From Triglochin maritima (lineage: Eukaryota > Streptophyta > Magnoliopsida > Alismatales > Juncaginaceae), in NCBI GenBank assembly GCA_963682175.1, contig OY821791.1:29262326-29326325 (forward strand): 64,000 nucleotides of DNA, read 5' to 3'. Within the stretch, counting starts at the first letter, position 1; every line of letters starts with the position of its first letter. The notes beneath the pieces were generated by a model. The model was not told the origin of the DNA and did not search any database. It worked only from the letters and a program-made list of their open reading frames with translations. A program made the position numbers and the translations under genes. Positions 21,572 to 33,777 of this stretch are shown here, piece by piece.

Positions 21572-21935
21572 GAGGCACGAGGACTAAGGGCGCGCGCGTT
21601 TTTTTTACTACTACGACGACTGCCCTCGTGTTGCCACCATTTTTGCAGCGACACGACACGGTGCAGGGGCCAACAACCCTCGATGAGCTCAAGCGCAACG
21701 CGAGTGCGAGGTGGATTTCGCAAGCATTCACCTACTCTATTAAACCAATATCTATACAATGGTAAATAATAAAAAAATATTGCATTCATCTTCAGCCCAA
21801 GTTGCGTCTTCGTGTTGCGATTTCGCGAGAATTCAAACGTGAGCTGGAACTCCCTGATCGGACGACCGTGGCGCGAGAATGGTCGCAAGGTGCGCGACGT
21901 GATAGAATGACTGCATTCGGAGAGACACTACTAAC

Positions 21936-22055
21936 GGGTGCGATCATACCAGCACTAAAGCACCGGATCCCATCAGAACTCCGTAGTTAAGCGTGCTTGG
22001 GCGAGAGTAGTACTAGGATGGGTGACCTCCTGGGAAGTCCTCGTGTTGCACTCCT
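21936..22055 (+). rRNA. 5S rRNA: 5S rRNA, copy 45
   Basis: Consensus gene. Upstream cag/R; downstream L/T8 with a private taattaaaaaa in the AT-rich segment. Confidence 0.98.
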
Positions 22056-22429
22056 TTTGTCGCGAGAGGCACGAGGACTAAGGGCGCGCGCGTTTTTTTT
22101 ACTACTACGACGACTGCCCTCGTGTTGCCACCATTTTTGCAGCGACACGACACGGTGCAGGGGCCAACAACCCTCGATGAGCTCAAGCGCAACGCGAGTG
22201 CGAGGTGGATTTCGCAAGCATTCACCTACTCTATTAAACCAATATCTATACAATGGTAAATAATTAAAAAATATTGCATTCATCTTCAGCCCAAGTTGCG
22301 TCTTCGTGTTGCGATTTCGCGAGAATTCAAACGTGAGCTGGAACTCCCTGATCGGACGACCGTGGCGCGAGAATGGTCGCAAGGTGCGCGACGTGATAGA
22401 ATGACTGCATTAGGAGAGACACTACTAAC

Positions 22430-22549
22430 GGGTGCGATCATACCAGCACTAAAGCACCGGATCCCATCAGAACTCCGTAGTTAAGCGTGCTTGGGCGAGA
22501 GTAGTACTAGGATGGGTGACCTCCTGGGAAGTCCTCGTGTTGCACTCCT
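22430..22549 (+). rRNA. 5S rRNA: 5S rRNA, copy 46
   Basis: Consensus gene. Upstream cag/R with cattagg, downstream Q/T8. Confidence 0.98.
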
Positions 22550-22923
22550 TTTGTCGCGAGAGGCACGAGGACAAAGGGCGCGCGCGTTTTTTTTACTACT
22601 ACGACGACTGCCCTCGTGTTGCCACCATTTTTGCAGCGACACGACACGGTGCAGGGGCCAACAACCCTCGATGAGCTCAAGCGCAACGCGAGTGCGAGGT
22701 GGATTTCGCAAGCATTCACCTACTCTATTAAACCAATATCTATACAATGGTAAATAATAAAAAAATATTGCATTCATCTTCAGCCCAAGTTGCATCTTCG
22801 TGTTGCGATTTCGCGAGAATTCAAACGTGAGCTGGAACTCCCTGATCGGACGACCGTGGCGCGAGAATGGTCGCAAGGTGCGCGACGTGATAGAATGACT
22901 GCATTCGGAGAGACACTACTAAC

Positions 22924-23043
22924 GGGTGCGATCATACCAGCACTAAAGCACCGGATCCCATCAGAACTCCGTAGTTAAGCGTGCTTGGGCGAGAGTAGTA
23001 CTAGGATGGGTGACCTCCTGGGAAGTCCTCGTGTTGCACTCCT
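22924..23043 (+). rRNA. 5S rRNA: 5S rRNA, copy 47 (H/Q chimera)
   Basis: Consensus gene flanked by H upstream (as copy 40) and Q downstream (as copy 41). It is the only cag/H unit with Q, which suggests a crossover within or near the gene. Confidence 0.98.
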
Positions 23044-23417
23044 TTTGTCGCGAGAGGCACGAGGACAAAGGGCGCGCGCGTTTTTTTTACTACTACGACG
23101 ACTGCCCTCGTGTTGCCACCATTTTTGCAGCGACACGACACGGTGCAGGGGCCAACAACCCTCGATGAGCTCAAGCGCAACGCGAGTGCGAGGTGGATTT
23201 CGCAAGCATTCACCTACTCTATTAAACCAATATCTATACAATGGTAAATAATAAAAAAATATTGCATTCATCTTCAGCCCAAGTTGCGTCTTCGTGTTGC
23301 GATTTCGCGAGAATTCAAACGTGAGCTGGAACTCCCTGATCGGACGACCGTGGCGCGAGAATGGTCGCAAGGTGCGCGACGTGATAGAATGACTGCATTC
23401 GGAGAGACAATACTAAC

Positions 23418-23537
23418 GGGTGCGATCATACCAGCACTAAAGCACCGGATCCCATCAGAACTCCGTAGTTAAGCGTGCTTGGGCGAGAGTAGTACTAGGA
23501 TGGGTGACCTCCTGGGAAGTCCTCGTGTTGCACTCCT
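23418..23537 (+). rRNA. 5S rRNA: 5S rRNA, copy 48
   Basis: Consensus gene with acaatac before it, as copies 36 and 42. Upstream cag/R, downstream Q/T8. Confidence 0.98.
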
Positions 23538-23911
23538 TTTGTCGCGAGAGGCACGAGGACAAAGGGCGCGCGCGTTTTTTTTACTACTACGACGACTGCC
23601 CTCGTGTTGCCACCATTTTTGCAGCGACACGACACGGTGCAGGGGCCAACAACCCTCGATGAGCTCAAGCGCAACGCGAGTGCGAGGTGGATTTCGCAAG
23701 CATTCACCTACTCTATTAAACCAATATCTATACAATGGTAAATAATAAAAAAATATTGCATTCATCTTCAGCCCAAGTTGCGTCTTCGTGTTGCGATTTC
23801 GCGAGAATTCAAACGTGAGCTGGAACTCCCTGATCGGACGACCGTGGCGCGAGAATGGTCGCAAGGTGCGCGACGTGATAGAATGACTGCATTCGGAGAG
23901 ACACTACTAAC

Positions 23912-24031
23912 GGGTGCGATCATACCAGCACTAAAGCACCGGATCCCATCAGAACTCCGTAGTTAAGCGTGCTTGGGCGAGAGTAGTACTAGGATGGGTG
24001 ACCTCCTGGGAAGTCCTCGTGTTGCACTCCT
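23912..24031 (+). rRNA. 5S rRNA: 5S rRNA, copy 49
   Basis: Consensus gene. Upstream cag/R, downstream L/T8. Confidence 0.98.
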
Positions 24032-24404
24032 TTTGTCGCGAGAGGCACGAGGACTAAGGGCGCGCGCGTTTTTTTTACTACTACGACGACTGCCCTCGTG
24101 TTGCCACCATTTTTGCAGCGACACGACACGGTGCAGGGGCCAACAACCCTCGATGAGCTCAAGCGCAACGCGAGTGCGAGGTGGATTTCGCAAGCATTCA
24201 CCTACTCTATTAAACCAATATCTATACAATGGTAAATAATAAAAAAATATTGCATTCATCTTCAGCCCAAGTTGCGTCTTCGTGTTGCGATTTCGCGAGA
24301 ATTCAAACGTGAGCTGGAACTCCCTGATCGGACGACCGTGGCGCGAGAATGGTCGCAAGGTGCGCGACGTGATAGAATGACTGCATTAGGAGAGACTTAT
24401 TAAC

Positions 24405-24524
24405 GGGTGCGATCATACCAGCACTAAAGCACCGGATCCCATCAGAACTCCGTAGTTAAGCGTGCTTGGGCGAGAGTAGTACTAGGATGGGTGACCTCCT
24501 GGGAAGTCCTCGTGTTGCACTCCT
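24405..24524 (+). rRNA. 5S rRNA: 5S rRNA, copy 50 (altered -10 region)
   Basis: Consensus gene, but the segment before it reads gagacttattaac instead of gagacactactaac, one base shorter, with cattagg further up. This moves TAGAAT one base closer. Downstream L/T8 with a private gcaccgac. Confidence 0.97.
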
Positions 24525-24898
24525 TTTGTCGCGAGAGGCACGAGGACTAAGGGCGCGCGCGTTTTTTTTACTACTACGACGACTGCCCTCGTGTTGCCAC
24601 CATTTTTGCACCGACACGACACGGTGCAGGGGCCAACAACCCTCGATGAGCTCAAGCGCAACGCGAGTGCGAGGTGGATTTCGCAAGCATTCACCTACTC
24701 TATTAAACCAATATCTATACAATGGTAAATAATAAAAAAATATTGCATTCATCTTCAGCCCAAGTTGCGTCTTCGTGTTGCGATTTCGCGAGAATTCAAA
24801 CGTGAGCTGGAACTCCCTGATCGGACGACCGTGGCGCGAGAATGGTCGCAAGGTGCGCGACGTGATAGAATGACTGCATTCGGAGAGACACTACTAAC

Positions 24899-25018
24899 GG
24901 GTGCGATCATACCAGCACTAAAGCACCGGATCCCATCAGAACTCCGTAGTTAAGCGTGCTTGGGCGAGAGTAGTACTAGGATGGGTGACCTCCTGGGAAG
25001 TCCTCGTGTTGCACTCCT
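24899..25018 (+). rRNA. 5S rRNA: 5S rRNA, copy 51
   Basis: Consensus gene. Upstream cag/R; downstream L/T8 with a private cgacaactg. Confidence 0.98.
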
Positions 25019-25392
25019 TTTGTCGCGAGAGGCACGAGGACTAAGGGCGCGCGCGTTTTTTTTACTACTACGACAACTGCCCTCGTGTTGCCACCATTTT
25101 TGCAGCGACACGACACGGTGCAGGGGCCAACAACCCTCGATGAGCTCAAGCGCAACGCGAGTGCGAGGTGGATTTCGCAAGCATTCACCTACTCTATTAA
25201 ACCAATATCTATACAATGGTAAATAATAAAAAAATATTGCATTCATCTTCAGCCCAAGTTGCGTCTTCGTGTTGCGATTTCGCGAGAATTCAAACGTGAG
25301 CTGGAACTCCCTGATCGGACGACCGTGGCGCGAGAATGGTCGCAAGGTGCGCGACGTGATAGAATGACTGCATTCGGAGAGACACTACTAAC

Positions 25393-25512
25393 GGGTGCGA
25401 TCATACCAGCACTAAAGCACCGGATCCCATCAGAACTCCGTAGTTAAGCGTGCTTGGGCGAGAGTAGTACTAGGATGGGTGACCTCCTGGGAAGTCCTCG
25501 TGTTGCACTCCT
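25393..25512 (+). rRNA. 5S rRNA: 5S rRNA, copy 52
   Basis: Consensus gene. Upstream cag/R; downstream ggactaacgg as after copy 29. Confidence 0.98.
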
Positions 25513-25886
25513 TTTGTCGCGAGAGGCACGAGGACTAACGGCGCGCGCGTTTTTTTTACTACTACGACGACTGCCCTCGTGTTGCCACCATTTTTGCAGC
25601 GACACGACACGGTGCAGGGGCCAACAACCCTCGATGAGCTCAAGCGCAACGCGAGTGCGAGGTGGATTTCGCAAGCATTCACCTACTCTATTAAACCAAT
25701 ATCTATACAATGGTAAATAATAAAAAAATATTGCATTCATCTTCAGCCCAAGTTGCGTCTTCGTGTTGCGATTTCGCGAGAATTCAAACGTGAGCTGGAA
25801 CTCCCTGATCGGACGACCGTGGCGCGAGAATGGTCGCAAGGTGCGCGACGTGATAGAATGACAGTATTAGGAGAGACACTACTAAC

Positions 25887-26006
25887 GGGTGCGATCATAC
25901 CAGCACTAAAGCACCGGATCCCATCAGAACTCCGTAGTTAAGCGTGCTTGGGCGAGAGTAGTACTAGGATGGGTGACCTCCTGGGAAGTCCTCGTGTTGC
26001 ACTCCT
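25887..26006 (+). rRNA. 5S rRNA: 5S rRNA, copy 53
   Basis: Consensus gene whose promoter has gacagtattagg at normal length: the single-copy form of the second half of the 27 bp duplication in copies 32 and 38. Upstream cag/R; downstream L/T8 with gcagggcc. Confidence 0.98.
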
Positions 26007-26379
26007 TTTGTCGCGAGAGGCACGAGGACTAAGGGCGCGCGCGTTTTTTTTACTACTACGACGACTGCCCTCGTGTTGCCACCATTTTTGCAGCGACACG
26101 ACACGGTGCAGGGCCAACAACCCTCGATGAGCTCAAGCGCAACGCGAGTGCGAGGTGGATTTCGCAAGCATTCACCTACTCTATTAAACCAATATCTATA
26201 CAATGGTAAATAATAAAAAAATATTGCATTCATCTTCAGCCCAAGTTGCGTCTTCGTGTTGCGATTTCGCGAGAATTCAAACGTGAGCTGGAACTCCCTG
26301 ATCGGACGACCGTGGCGCGAGAATGGTCGCAAGGTGCGCGACGTGATAGAATGACTGCATTCGGAGAGACACTACTAAC

Positions 26380-26499
26380 GGGTGCGATCATACCAGCACT
26401 AAAGCACCGGATCCCATCAGAACTCCGTAGTTAAGCGTGCTTGGGCGAGAGTAGTACTAGGATGGGTGACCTCCTGGGAAGTCCTCGTGTTGCACTCCT
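26380..26499 (+). rRNA. 5S rRNA: 5S rRNA, copy 54
   Basis: Consensus gene, parallel to copies 33 and 39. Upstream cag/R, downstream Q/T8. Confidence 0.98.
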
Positions 26500-26873
26500 T
26501 TTGTCGCGAGAGGCACGAGGACAAAGGGCGCGCGCGTTTTTTTTACTACTACGACGACTGCCCTCGTGTTGCCACCATTTTTGCAGCGACACGACACGGT
26601 GCAGGGGCCAACAACCCTCGATGAGCTCAAGCGCAACGCGAGTGCGAGGTGGATTTCGCAAGCATTCACCTACTCTATTAAACCAATATCTATACAATGG
26701 TAAATAATAAAAAAATATTGCATTCATCTTCAGCCCAAGTTGCATCTTCGTGTTGCGATTTCGCGAGAATTCAAACGTGAGCTGGAACTCCCTGATCGGA
26801 CGACCGTGGCGCGAGAATGGTCGCAAGGTGCGCGACGTGATAGAATGACTGCATTCGGAGAGACACTACTAAC

Positions 26874-26993
26874 GGGTGCGATCATACCAGCACTAAAGCA
26901 CCGGATCCCATCAGAACTCCGTAGTTAAGCGTGCTTGGGCGAGAGTAGTACTAGGATGGGTGACCTCCTGGGAAGTCCTCGTGTTGCACTCCT
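26874..26993 (+). rRNA. 5S rRNA: 5S rRNA, copy 55
   Basis: Consensus gene, parallel to copies 34 and 40. Upstream cag/H, downstream L/T8. Confidence 0.98.
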
Positions 26994-27367
26994 TTTGTCG
27001 CGAGAGGCACGAGGACTAAGGGCGCGCGCGTTTTTTTTACTACTACGACGACTGCCCTCGTGTTGCCACCATTTTTGCAGCGACACGACACGGTGCAGGG
27101 GCCAACAACCCTCGATGAGCTCAAGCGCAACGCGAGTGCGAGGTGGATTTCGCAAGCATTCACCTACTCTATTAAACCAATATCTATACAATGGTAAATA
27201 ATAAAAAAATATTGCATTCATCTTAAGCCCAAGTTGCGTCTTCGTGTTGCGATTTCGCGAGAATTCAAACGTGAGCTGGAACTCCCTGATCGGACGACCG
27301 TGGCGCGAGAATGGTCGCAAGGTGCGCGACGTGATAGAATGACTGCATTCGGAGAGACACTTCTAAC

Positions 27368-27487
27368 GGGTGCGATCATACCAGCACTAAAGCACCGGAT
27401 CCCATCAGAACTCCGTAGTTAAGCGTGCTTGGGCGAGAGTAGTACTAGGATGGGTGACCTCCTGGGAAGTCCTCGTGTTGCACTCCT
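27368..27487 (+). rRNA. 5S rRNA: 5S rRNA, copy 56
   Basis: Consensus gene, parallel to copies 35 and 41. Upstream aag/R with a private cacttctaac; downstream Q/T8. Confidence 0.98.
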
Positions 27488-27861
27488 TTTGTCGCGAGAG
27501 GCACGAGGACAAAGGGCGCGCGCGTTTTTTTTACTACTACGACGACTGCCCTCGTGTTGCCACCATTTTTGCAGCGACACGACACGGTGCAGGGGCCAAC
27601 AACCCTCGATGAGCTCAAGCGCAACGCGAGTGCGAGGTGGATTTCGCAAGCATTCACCTACTCTATTAAACCAATATCTATACAATGGTAAATAATAAAA
27701 AAATATTGCATTCATCTTCAGCCCAAGTTGCGTCTTCGTGTTGCGATTTCGCGAGAATTCAAACGTGAGCTGGAACTCCCTGATCGGACGACCGTGGCGC
27801 GAGAATGGTCGCAAGGTGCGCGACGTGATAGAATGACTGCATTCGGAGAGACACTACTAAC

Positions 27862-27981
27862 GGGTGCGATCATACCAGCACTAAAGCACCGGATCCCATC
27901 AGAACTCCGTAGTTAAGCGTGCTTGGGCGAGAGTAGTACTAGGATGGGTGACCTCCTGGGAAGTCCTCGTGTTGCACTTCT
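27862..27981 (+). rRNA. 5S rRNA: 5S rRNA, copy 57 (C118T)
   Basis: Private C118T at 27979 turns the terminal G1-C118 pair into G-U. Upstream cag/R, downstream L/T8. Confidence 0.97.
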
Positions 27982-28355
27982 TTTGTCGCGAGAGGCACGA
28001 GGACTAAGGGCGCGCGCGTTTTTTTTACTACTACGACGACTGCCCTCGTGTTGCCACCATTTTTGCAGCGACACGACACGGTGCAGGGGCCAACAACCCT
28101 CGATGAGCTCAAGCGCAACGCGAGTGCGAGGTGGATTTCGCAAGCATTCACCTACTCTATTAAACCAATATCTATACAATGGTAAATAATAAAAAAATAT
28201 TGCATTCATCTTAAGCCCAAGTTGCGTCTTCGTGTTGCGATTTCGCGAGAATTCAAACGTGAGCTGGAACTCCCTGATCGGACGACCGTGGCGCGAGAAT
28301 GGTCGCAAGGTGCGCGACGTGATAGAATGACTGCATTCGGAGAGACACTACTAAC

Positions 28356-28475
28356 GGGTGCGATCATACCAGCACTAAAGCACCGGATCCCATCAGAACT
28401 CCGTAGTTAAGCGTGCTTGGGCGAGAGTAGTACTAGGATGGGTGACCTCCTGGGAAGTCCTCGTGTTGCACTCCT
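28356..28475 (+). rRNA. 5S rRNA: 5S rRNA, copy 58
   Basis: Consensus gene. Upstream aag/R, downstream Q/T9; first T9 tract of the window. Confidence 0.98.
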
Positions 28476-28850
28476 TTTGTCGCGAGAGGCACGAGGACAA
28501 AGGGCGCGCGCGTTTTTTTTTACTACTACGACGACTGCCCTCGTGTTGCCACCATTTTTGCAGCGACACGACACGGTGCAGGGGCCAACAACCCTCGATG
28601 AGCTCAAGCGCAACGCGAGTGCGAGGTGGATTTCGCAAGCATTCACCTACTCTATTAAACCAATATCTATACAATGGTAAATAATAAAAAAATATTGCAT
28701 TCATCTTCAGCCCAAGTTGCGTCTTCGTGTTGCGATTTCGCGAGAATTCAAACGTGAGCTGGAACTCCCTGATCGGACGACCGTGGCGCGAGAATGGTCG
28801 CAAGGTGCGCGACGTGATAGAATGACTGCATTCGGAGAGACACTACTAAC

Positions 28851-28970
28851 GGGAGCGATCATACCAGCACTAAAGCACCGGATCCCATCAGAACTCCGTA
28901 GTTAAGCGTGCTTGGGCGAGAGTAGTACTAGGATGGGTGACCTCCTGGGAAGTCCTCGTGTTGCACTCCT
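28851..28970 (+). rRNA. 5S rRNA: 5S rRNA, copy 59 (T4A)
   Basis: T4A at 28854 breaks the U4-A115 pair of helix I; shared with copy 62. Upstream cag/R; downstream L/T8 with a 2-base loss in the T5 module (accatttacag). Confidence 0.97.
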
Positions 28971-29342
28971 TTTGTCGCGAGAGGCACGAGGACTAAGGGC
29001 GCGCGCGTTTTTTTTACTACTACGACGACTGCCCTCGTGTTGCCACCATTTACAGCGACACGACACGGTGCAGGGGCCAACAACCCTCGATGAGCTCAAG
29101 CGCAACGCGAGTGCGAGGTGGATTTCGCAAGCATTCACCTACTCTATTAAACCAATATCTATACAATGGTAAATAATAAAAAAATATTGCATTCATCTTC
29201 AGCCCAAGTTGCATCTTCGTGTTGCGATTTCGCGAGAATTCAAACGTGAGCTGGAACTCCCTGATCGGACGACCGTGGCGCGAGAATGGTCGCAAGGTGC
29301 GCGACGTGATAGAATGACTGCATTCGGAGAGACACTACTAAC

Positions 29343-29462
29343 GGGTGCGATCATACCAGCACTAAAGCACCGGATCCCATCAGAACTCCGTAGTTAAGCG
29401 TGCTTGGGCGAGAGTAGTACTAGGATGGGTGACCTCCTGGGAAGTCCTCGTGTTGCACTCCT
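29343..29462 (+). rRNA. 5S rRNA: 5S rRNA, copy 60
   Basis: Consensus gene. Upstream cag/H, downstream L/T8. Confidence 0.98.
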
Positions 29463-29836
29463 TTTGTCGCGAGAGGCACGAGGACTAAGGGCGCGCGCGT
29501 TTTTTTTACTACTACGACGACTGCCCTCGTGTTGCCACCATTTTTGCAGCGACACGACACGGTGCAGGGGCCAACAACCCTCGATGAGCTCAAGCGCAAC
29601 GCGAGTGCGAGGTGGATTTCGCAAGCATTCACCTACTCTATTAAACCAATATCTATACAATGGTAAATAATAAAAAAATATTGCATTCATCTTCAGCCCA
29701 AGTTGCGTCTTCGTGTTGCGATTTCGCGAGAATTCAAACGTGAGCTGGAACTCCCTGATCGGACGACCGTGGCGCGAGAATGGTCGCAAGGTGCGCGACG
29801 TGATAGAATGACTGCATTCGGAGAGACACTACTAAC

Positions 29837-29956
29837 GGGTGCGATCATACCAGCACTAAAGCACCGGATCCCATCAGAACTCCGTAGTTAAGCGTGCTTG
29901 GGCGAGAGTAGTACTAGGATGGGTGACCTCCTGGGAAGTCCTCGTGTTGCACTCCT
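29837..29956 (+). rRNA. 5S rRNA: 5S rRNA, copy 61
   Basis: Consensus gene, parallel to copy 58. Upstream cag/R, downstream Q/T9. Confidence 0.98.
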
Positions 29957-30331
29957 TTTGTCGCGAGAGGCACGAGGACAAAGGGCGCGCGCGTTTTTTT
30001 TTACTACTACGACGACTGCCCTCGTGTTGCCACCATTTTTGCAGCGACACGACACGGTGCAGGGGCCAACAACCCTCGATGAGCTCAAGCGCAACGCGAG
30101 TGCGAGGTGGATTTCGCAAGCATTCACCTACTCTATTAAACCAATATCTATACAATGGTAAATAATAAAAAAATATTGCATTCATCTTCAGCCCAAGTTG
30201 CGTCTTCGTGTTGCGATTTCGCGAGAATTCAAACGTGAGCTGGAACTCCCTGATCGGACGACCGTGGCGCGAGAATGGTCGCAAGGTGCGCGACGTGATA
30301 GAATGACTGCATTCGGAGAGACACTACTAAC

Positions 30332-30451
30332 GGGAGCGATCATACCAGCACTAAAGCACCGGATCCCATCAGAACTCCGTAGTTAAGCGTGCTTGGGCGA
30401 GAGTAGTACTAGGATGGGTGACCTCCTGGGAAGTCCTCGTGTTGCACTCCT
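30332..30451 (+). rRNA. 5S rRNA: 5S rRNA, copy 62 (T4A)
   Basis: T4A at 30335, as in copy 59 three units earlier, but with an intact T5 module. Upstream cag/R, downstream L/T8. Confidence 0.97.
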
Positions 30452-30825
30452 TTTGTCGCGAGAGGCACGAGGACTAAGGGCGCGCGCGTTTTTTTTACTA
30501 CTACGACGACTGCCCTCGTGTTGCCACCATTTTTGCAGCGACACGACACGGTGCAGGGGCCAACAACCCTCGATGAGCTCAAGCGCAACGCGAGTGCGAG
30601 GTGGATTTCGCAAGCATTCACCTACTCTATTAAACCAATATCTATACAATGGTAAATAATAAAAAAATATTGCATTCATCTTCAGCCCAAGTTGCGTCTT
30701 CGTGTTGCGATTTCGCGAGAATTCAAACGTGAGCTGGAACTCCCTGATCGGACGACCGTGGCGCGAGAATGGTCGCAAGGTGCGCGACGTGATAGAATGA
30801 CTGCATTCGGAGAGACACTACTAAC

Positions 30826-30945
30826 GGGTGCGATCATACCAGCACTAAAGCACCGGATCCCATCAGAACTCCGTAGTTAAGCGTGCTTGGGCGAGAGTAG
30901 TACTAGGATGGGTGACCTCCTGGGAAGTCCTCGTGTTGCACTCCT
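30826..30945 (+). rRNA. 5S rRNA: 5S rRNA, copy 63
   Basis: Consensus gene. Upstream cag/R, downstream Q/T8. Confidence 0.98.
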
Positions 30946-31319
30946 TTTGTCGCGAGAGGCACGAGGACAAAGGGCGCGCGCGTTTTTTTTACTACTACGA
31001 CGACTGCCCTCGTGTTGCCACCATTTTTGCAGCGACACGACACGGTGCAGGGGCCAACAACCCTCGATGAGCTCAAGCGCAACGCGAGTGCGAGGTGGAT
31101 TTCGCAAGCATTCACCTACTCTATTAAACCAATATCTATACAATGGTAAATAATAAAAAAATATTGCATTCATCTTAAGCCCAAGTTGCGTCTTCGTGTT
31201 GCGATTTCGCGAGAATTCAAACGTGAGCTGGAACTCCCTGATCGGACGACCGTGGCGCGAGAATGGTCGCAAGGTGCGCGACGTGATAGAATGACTGCAT
31301 TCGGAGAGACACTACTAAC

Positions 31320-31439
31320 GGGTGCGATCATACCAGCACTAAAGCACCGGATCCCATCAGAACTCCGTAGTTAAGCGTGCTTGGGCGAGAGTAGTACTAG
31401 GATGGGTGACCTCCTGGGAAGTCCTCGTGTTGCACTCCT
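31320..31439 (+). rRNA. 5S rRNA: 5S rRNA, copy 64
   Basis: Consensus gene. Upstream aag/R; downstream Q/T9, a private tgttgtcacc and loss of one of two acacg repeats (5 bp). Confidence 0.98.
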
Positions 31440-31809
31440 TTTGTCGCGAGAGGCACGAGGACAAAGGGCGCGCGCGTTTTTTTTTACTACTACGACGACT
31501 GCCCTCGTGTTGTCACCATTTTTGCAGCGACACGGTGCAGGGGCCAACAACCCTCGATGAGCTCAAGCGCAACGCGAGTGCGAGGTGGATTTCGCAAGCA
31601 TTCACCTACTCTATTAAACCAATATCTATACAATGGTAAATAATAAAAAAATATTGCATTCATCTTCAGCCCAAGTTGCGTCTTCGTGTTGCGATTTCGC
31701 GAGAATTCAAACGTGAGCTGGAACTCCCTGATCGGACGACCGTGGCGCGAGAATGGTCGCAAGGTGCGCGACGTGATAGAATGACTGCATTCGGAGAGAC
31801 ACTACTAAC

Positions 31810-31929
31810 GGGTGCGATCATACCAGCACTAAAGCACCGGATCCCATCAGAACTCCGTAGTTAAGCGTGCTTGGGCGAGAGTAGTACTAGGATGGGTGAC
31901 CTCCTGGGAAGTCCTCGTGTTGCACTCCT
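31810..31929 (+). rRNA. 5S rRNA: 5S rRNA, copy 65
   Basis: Consensus gene; last Q-type unit. Upstream cag/R; downstream Q/T9 with a private aaagagcgcg. Confidence 0.98.
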
Positions 31930-32295
31930 TTTGTCGCGAGAGGCACGAGGACAAAGAGCGCGCGCGTTTTTTTTTACTACTACGACGACTGCCCTCGTGT
32001 TGCCACCATTTTTGCAGCGACACGACACGGTGCAGGGGCCAACAACCCTCGATGAGCTCAAGCGCAACGCGAGTGCGAGGTGGATTTCGCAAGCATTCAC
32101 CTACTCTATTAAACCAATATCTATACAATGGTAAATAATAAAAAAATATTGCATTCATCTTCAGCCCAAGTTGCATCTTCGTGTTGCGATTTCGCGAGAA
32201 TTCAAACGTGAGCTGGAACTCCCTGATCGGACGACCGTGGCGCGAGAATGGTCGCGACGTGATAGAATGACTGCATTCGGAGAGACACTACTAAC

Positions 32296-32415
32296 GGGTG
32301 CGATCATACCAGCACTAAAGCACCGGATCCCATCAGAACTCCGTAGTTAAGCGTGCTTGGGCGAGAGTAGTACTAGGATGGGTGACCTCCTGGGAAGTCC
32401 TCGTGTTGCACTCCT
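32296..32415 (+). rRNA. 5S rRNA: 5S rRNA, copy 66 (9 bp upstream deletion)
   Basis: Consensus gene. A 9 bp deletion near 32255 (about -40) turns gtcgcaaggtgcgcgacg into gtcgcgacg; TAGAAT keeps its place. Upstream cag/H, downstream L/T8. Confidence 0.98.
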
Positions 32416-32789
32416 TTTGTCGCGAGAGGCACGAGGACTAAGGGCGCGCGCGTTTTTTTTACTACTACGACGACTGCCCTCGTGTTGCCACCATTTTTGC
32501 AGCGACACGACACGGTGCAGGGGCCAACAACCCTCGATGAGCTCAAGCGCAACGCGAGTGCGAGGTGGATTTCGCAAGCATTCACCTACTCTATTAAACC
32601 AATATCTATACAATGGTAAATAATAAAAAAATATTGCATTCATCTTCAGCCCAAGTTGCATCTTCGTGTTGCGATTTCGCGAGAATTCAAACGTGAGCTG
32701 GAACTCCCTGATCGGACGACCGTGGCGCGAGAATGGTCGCAAGGTGCGCGACGTGATAGAATGACTGCATTCGGAGAGACACTACTAAC

Positions 32790-32909
32790 GGGTGCGATCA
32801 TACCAGCACTAAAGCACCGGATCCCATCAGAACTCCGTAGTTAAGCGTGCTTGGGCGAGAGTAGTACTAGGATGGGTGACCTCCTGGGAAGTCCTCGTGT
32901 TGCACTCCT
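32790..32909 (+). rRNA. 5S rRNA: 5S rRNA, copy 67
   Basis: Consensus gene. Upstream cag/H, downstream L/T8. Confidence 0.98.
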
Positions 32910-33283
32910 TTTGTCGCGAGAGGCACGAGGACTAAGGGCGCGCGCGTTTTTTTTACTACTACGACGACTGCCCTCGTGTTGCCACCATTTTTGCAGCGAC
33001 ACGACACGGTGCAGGGGCCAACAACCCTCGATGAGCTCAAGCGCAACGCGAGTGCGAGGTGGATTTCGCAAGCATTCACCTACTCTATTAAACCAATATC
33101 TATACAATGGTAAATAATAAAAAAATATTGCATTCATCTTAAACCCAAGTTGCGTCTTCGTGTTGCGATTTCGCGAGAATTCAAACGTGAGCTGGAACTC
33201 CCTGATCGGACGACCGTGGCGCGAGAATGGTCGCAAGGTGCGCGACGTGATAGAATGACTGCATTCGGAGAGACACTACTAAC

Positions 33284-33403
33284 GGGTGCGATCATACCAG
33301 CACTAAAGCACCGGATCCCATCAGAACTCCGTAGTTAAGCGTGCTTGGGCGAGAGTAGTACTAGGATGGGTGACCTCCTGGGAAGTCCTTGTGTTGCACT
33401 CCT
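33284..33403 (+). rRNA. 5S rRNA: 5S rRNA, copy 68 (C107T)
   Basis: Private C107T at 33390, a CpG transition that also breaks the left arm of the inverted repeat. Upstream junction is a unique cttaaaccc with R; downstream L/T8. Confidence 0.97.
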
Positions 33404-33777
33404 TTTGTCGCGAGAGGCACGAGGACTAAGGGCGCGCGCGTTTTTTTTACTACTACGACGACTGCCCTCGTGTTGCCACCATTTTTGCAGCGACACGACA
33501 CGGTGCAGGGGCCAACAACCCTCGATGAGCTCAAGCGCAACGCGAGTGCGAGGTGGATTTCGCAAGCATTCACCTACTCTATTAAACCAATATCTATACA
33601 ATGGTAAATAATAAAAAAATATTGCATTCATCTTCAGCCCAAGTTGCATCTTCGTGTTGCGATTTCGCGAGAATTCAAACGTGAGCTGGAACTCCCTGAT
33701 CGGACGACCGTGGCGCGAGAATGGTCGCAAGGTGCGCGACGTGATAGAATGACTGCATTCGGAGAGACACTACTAAC

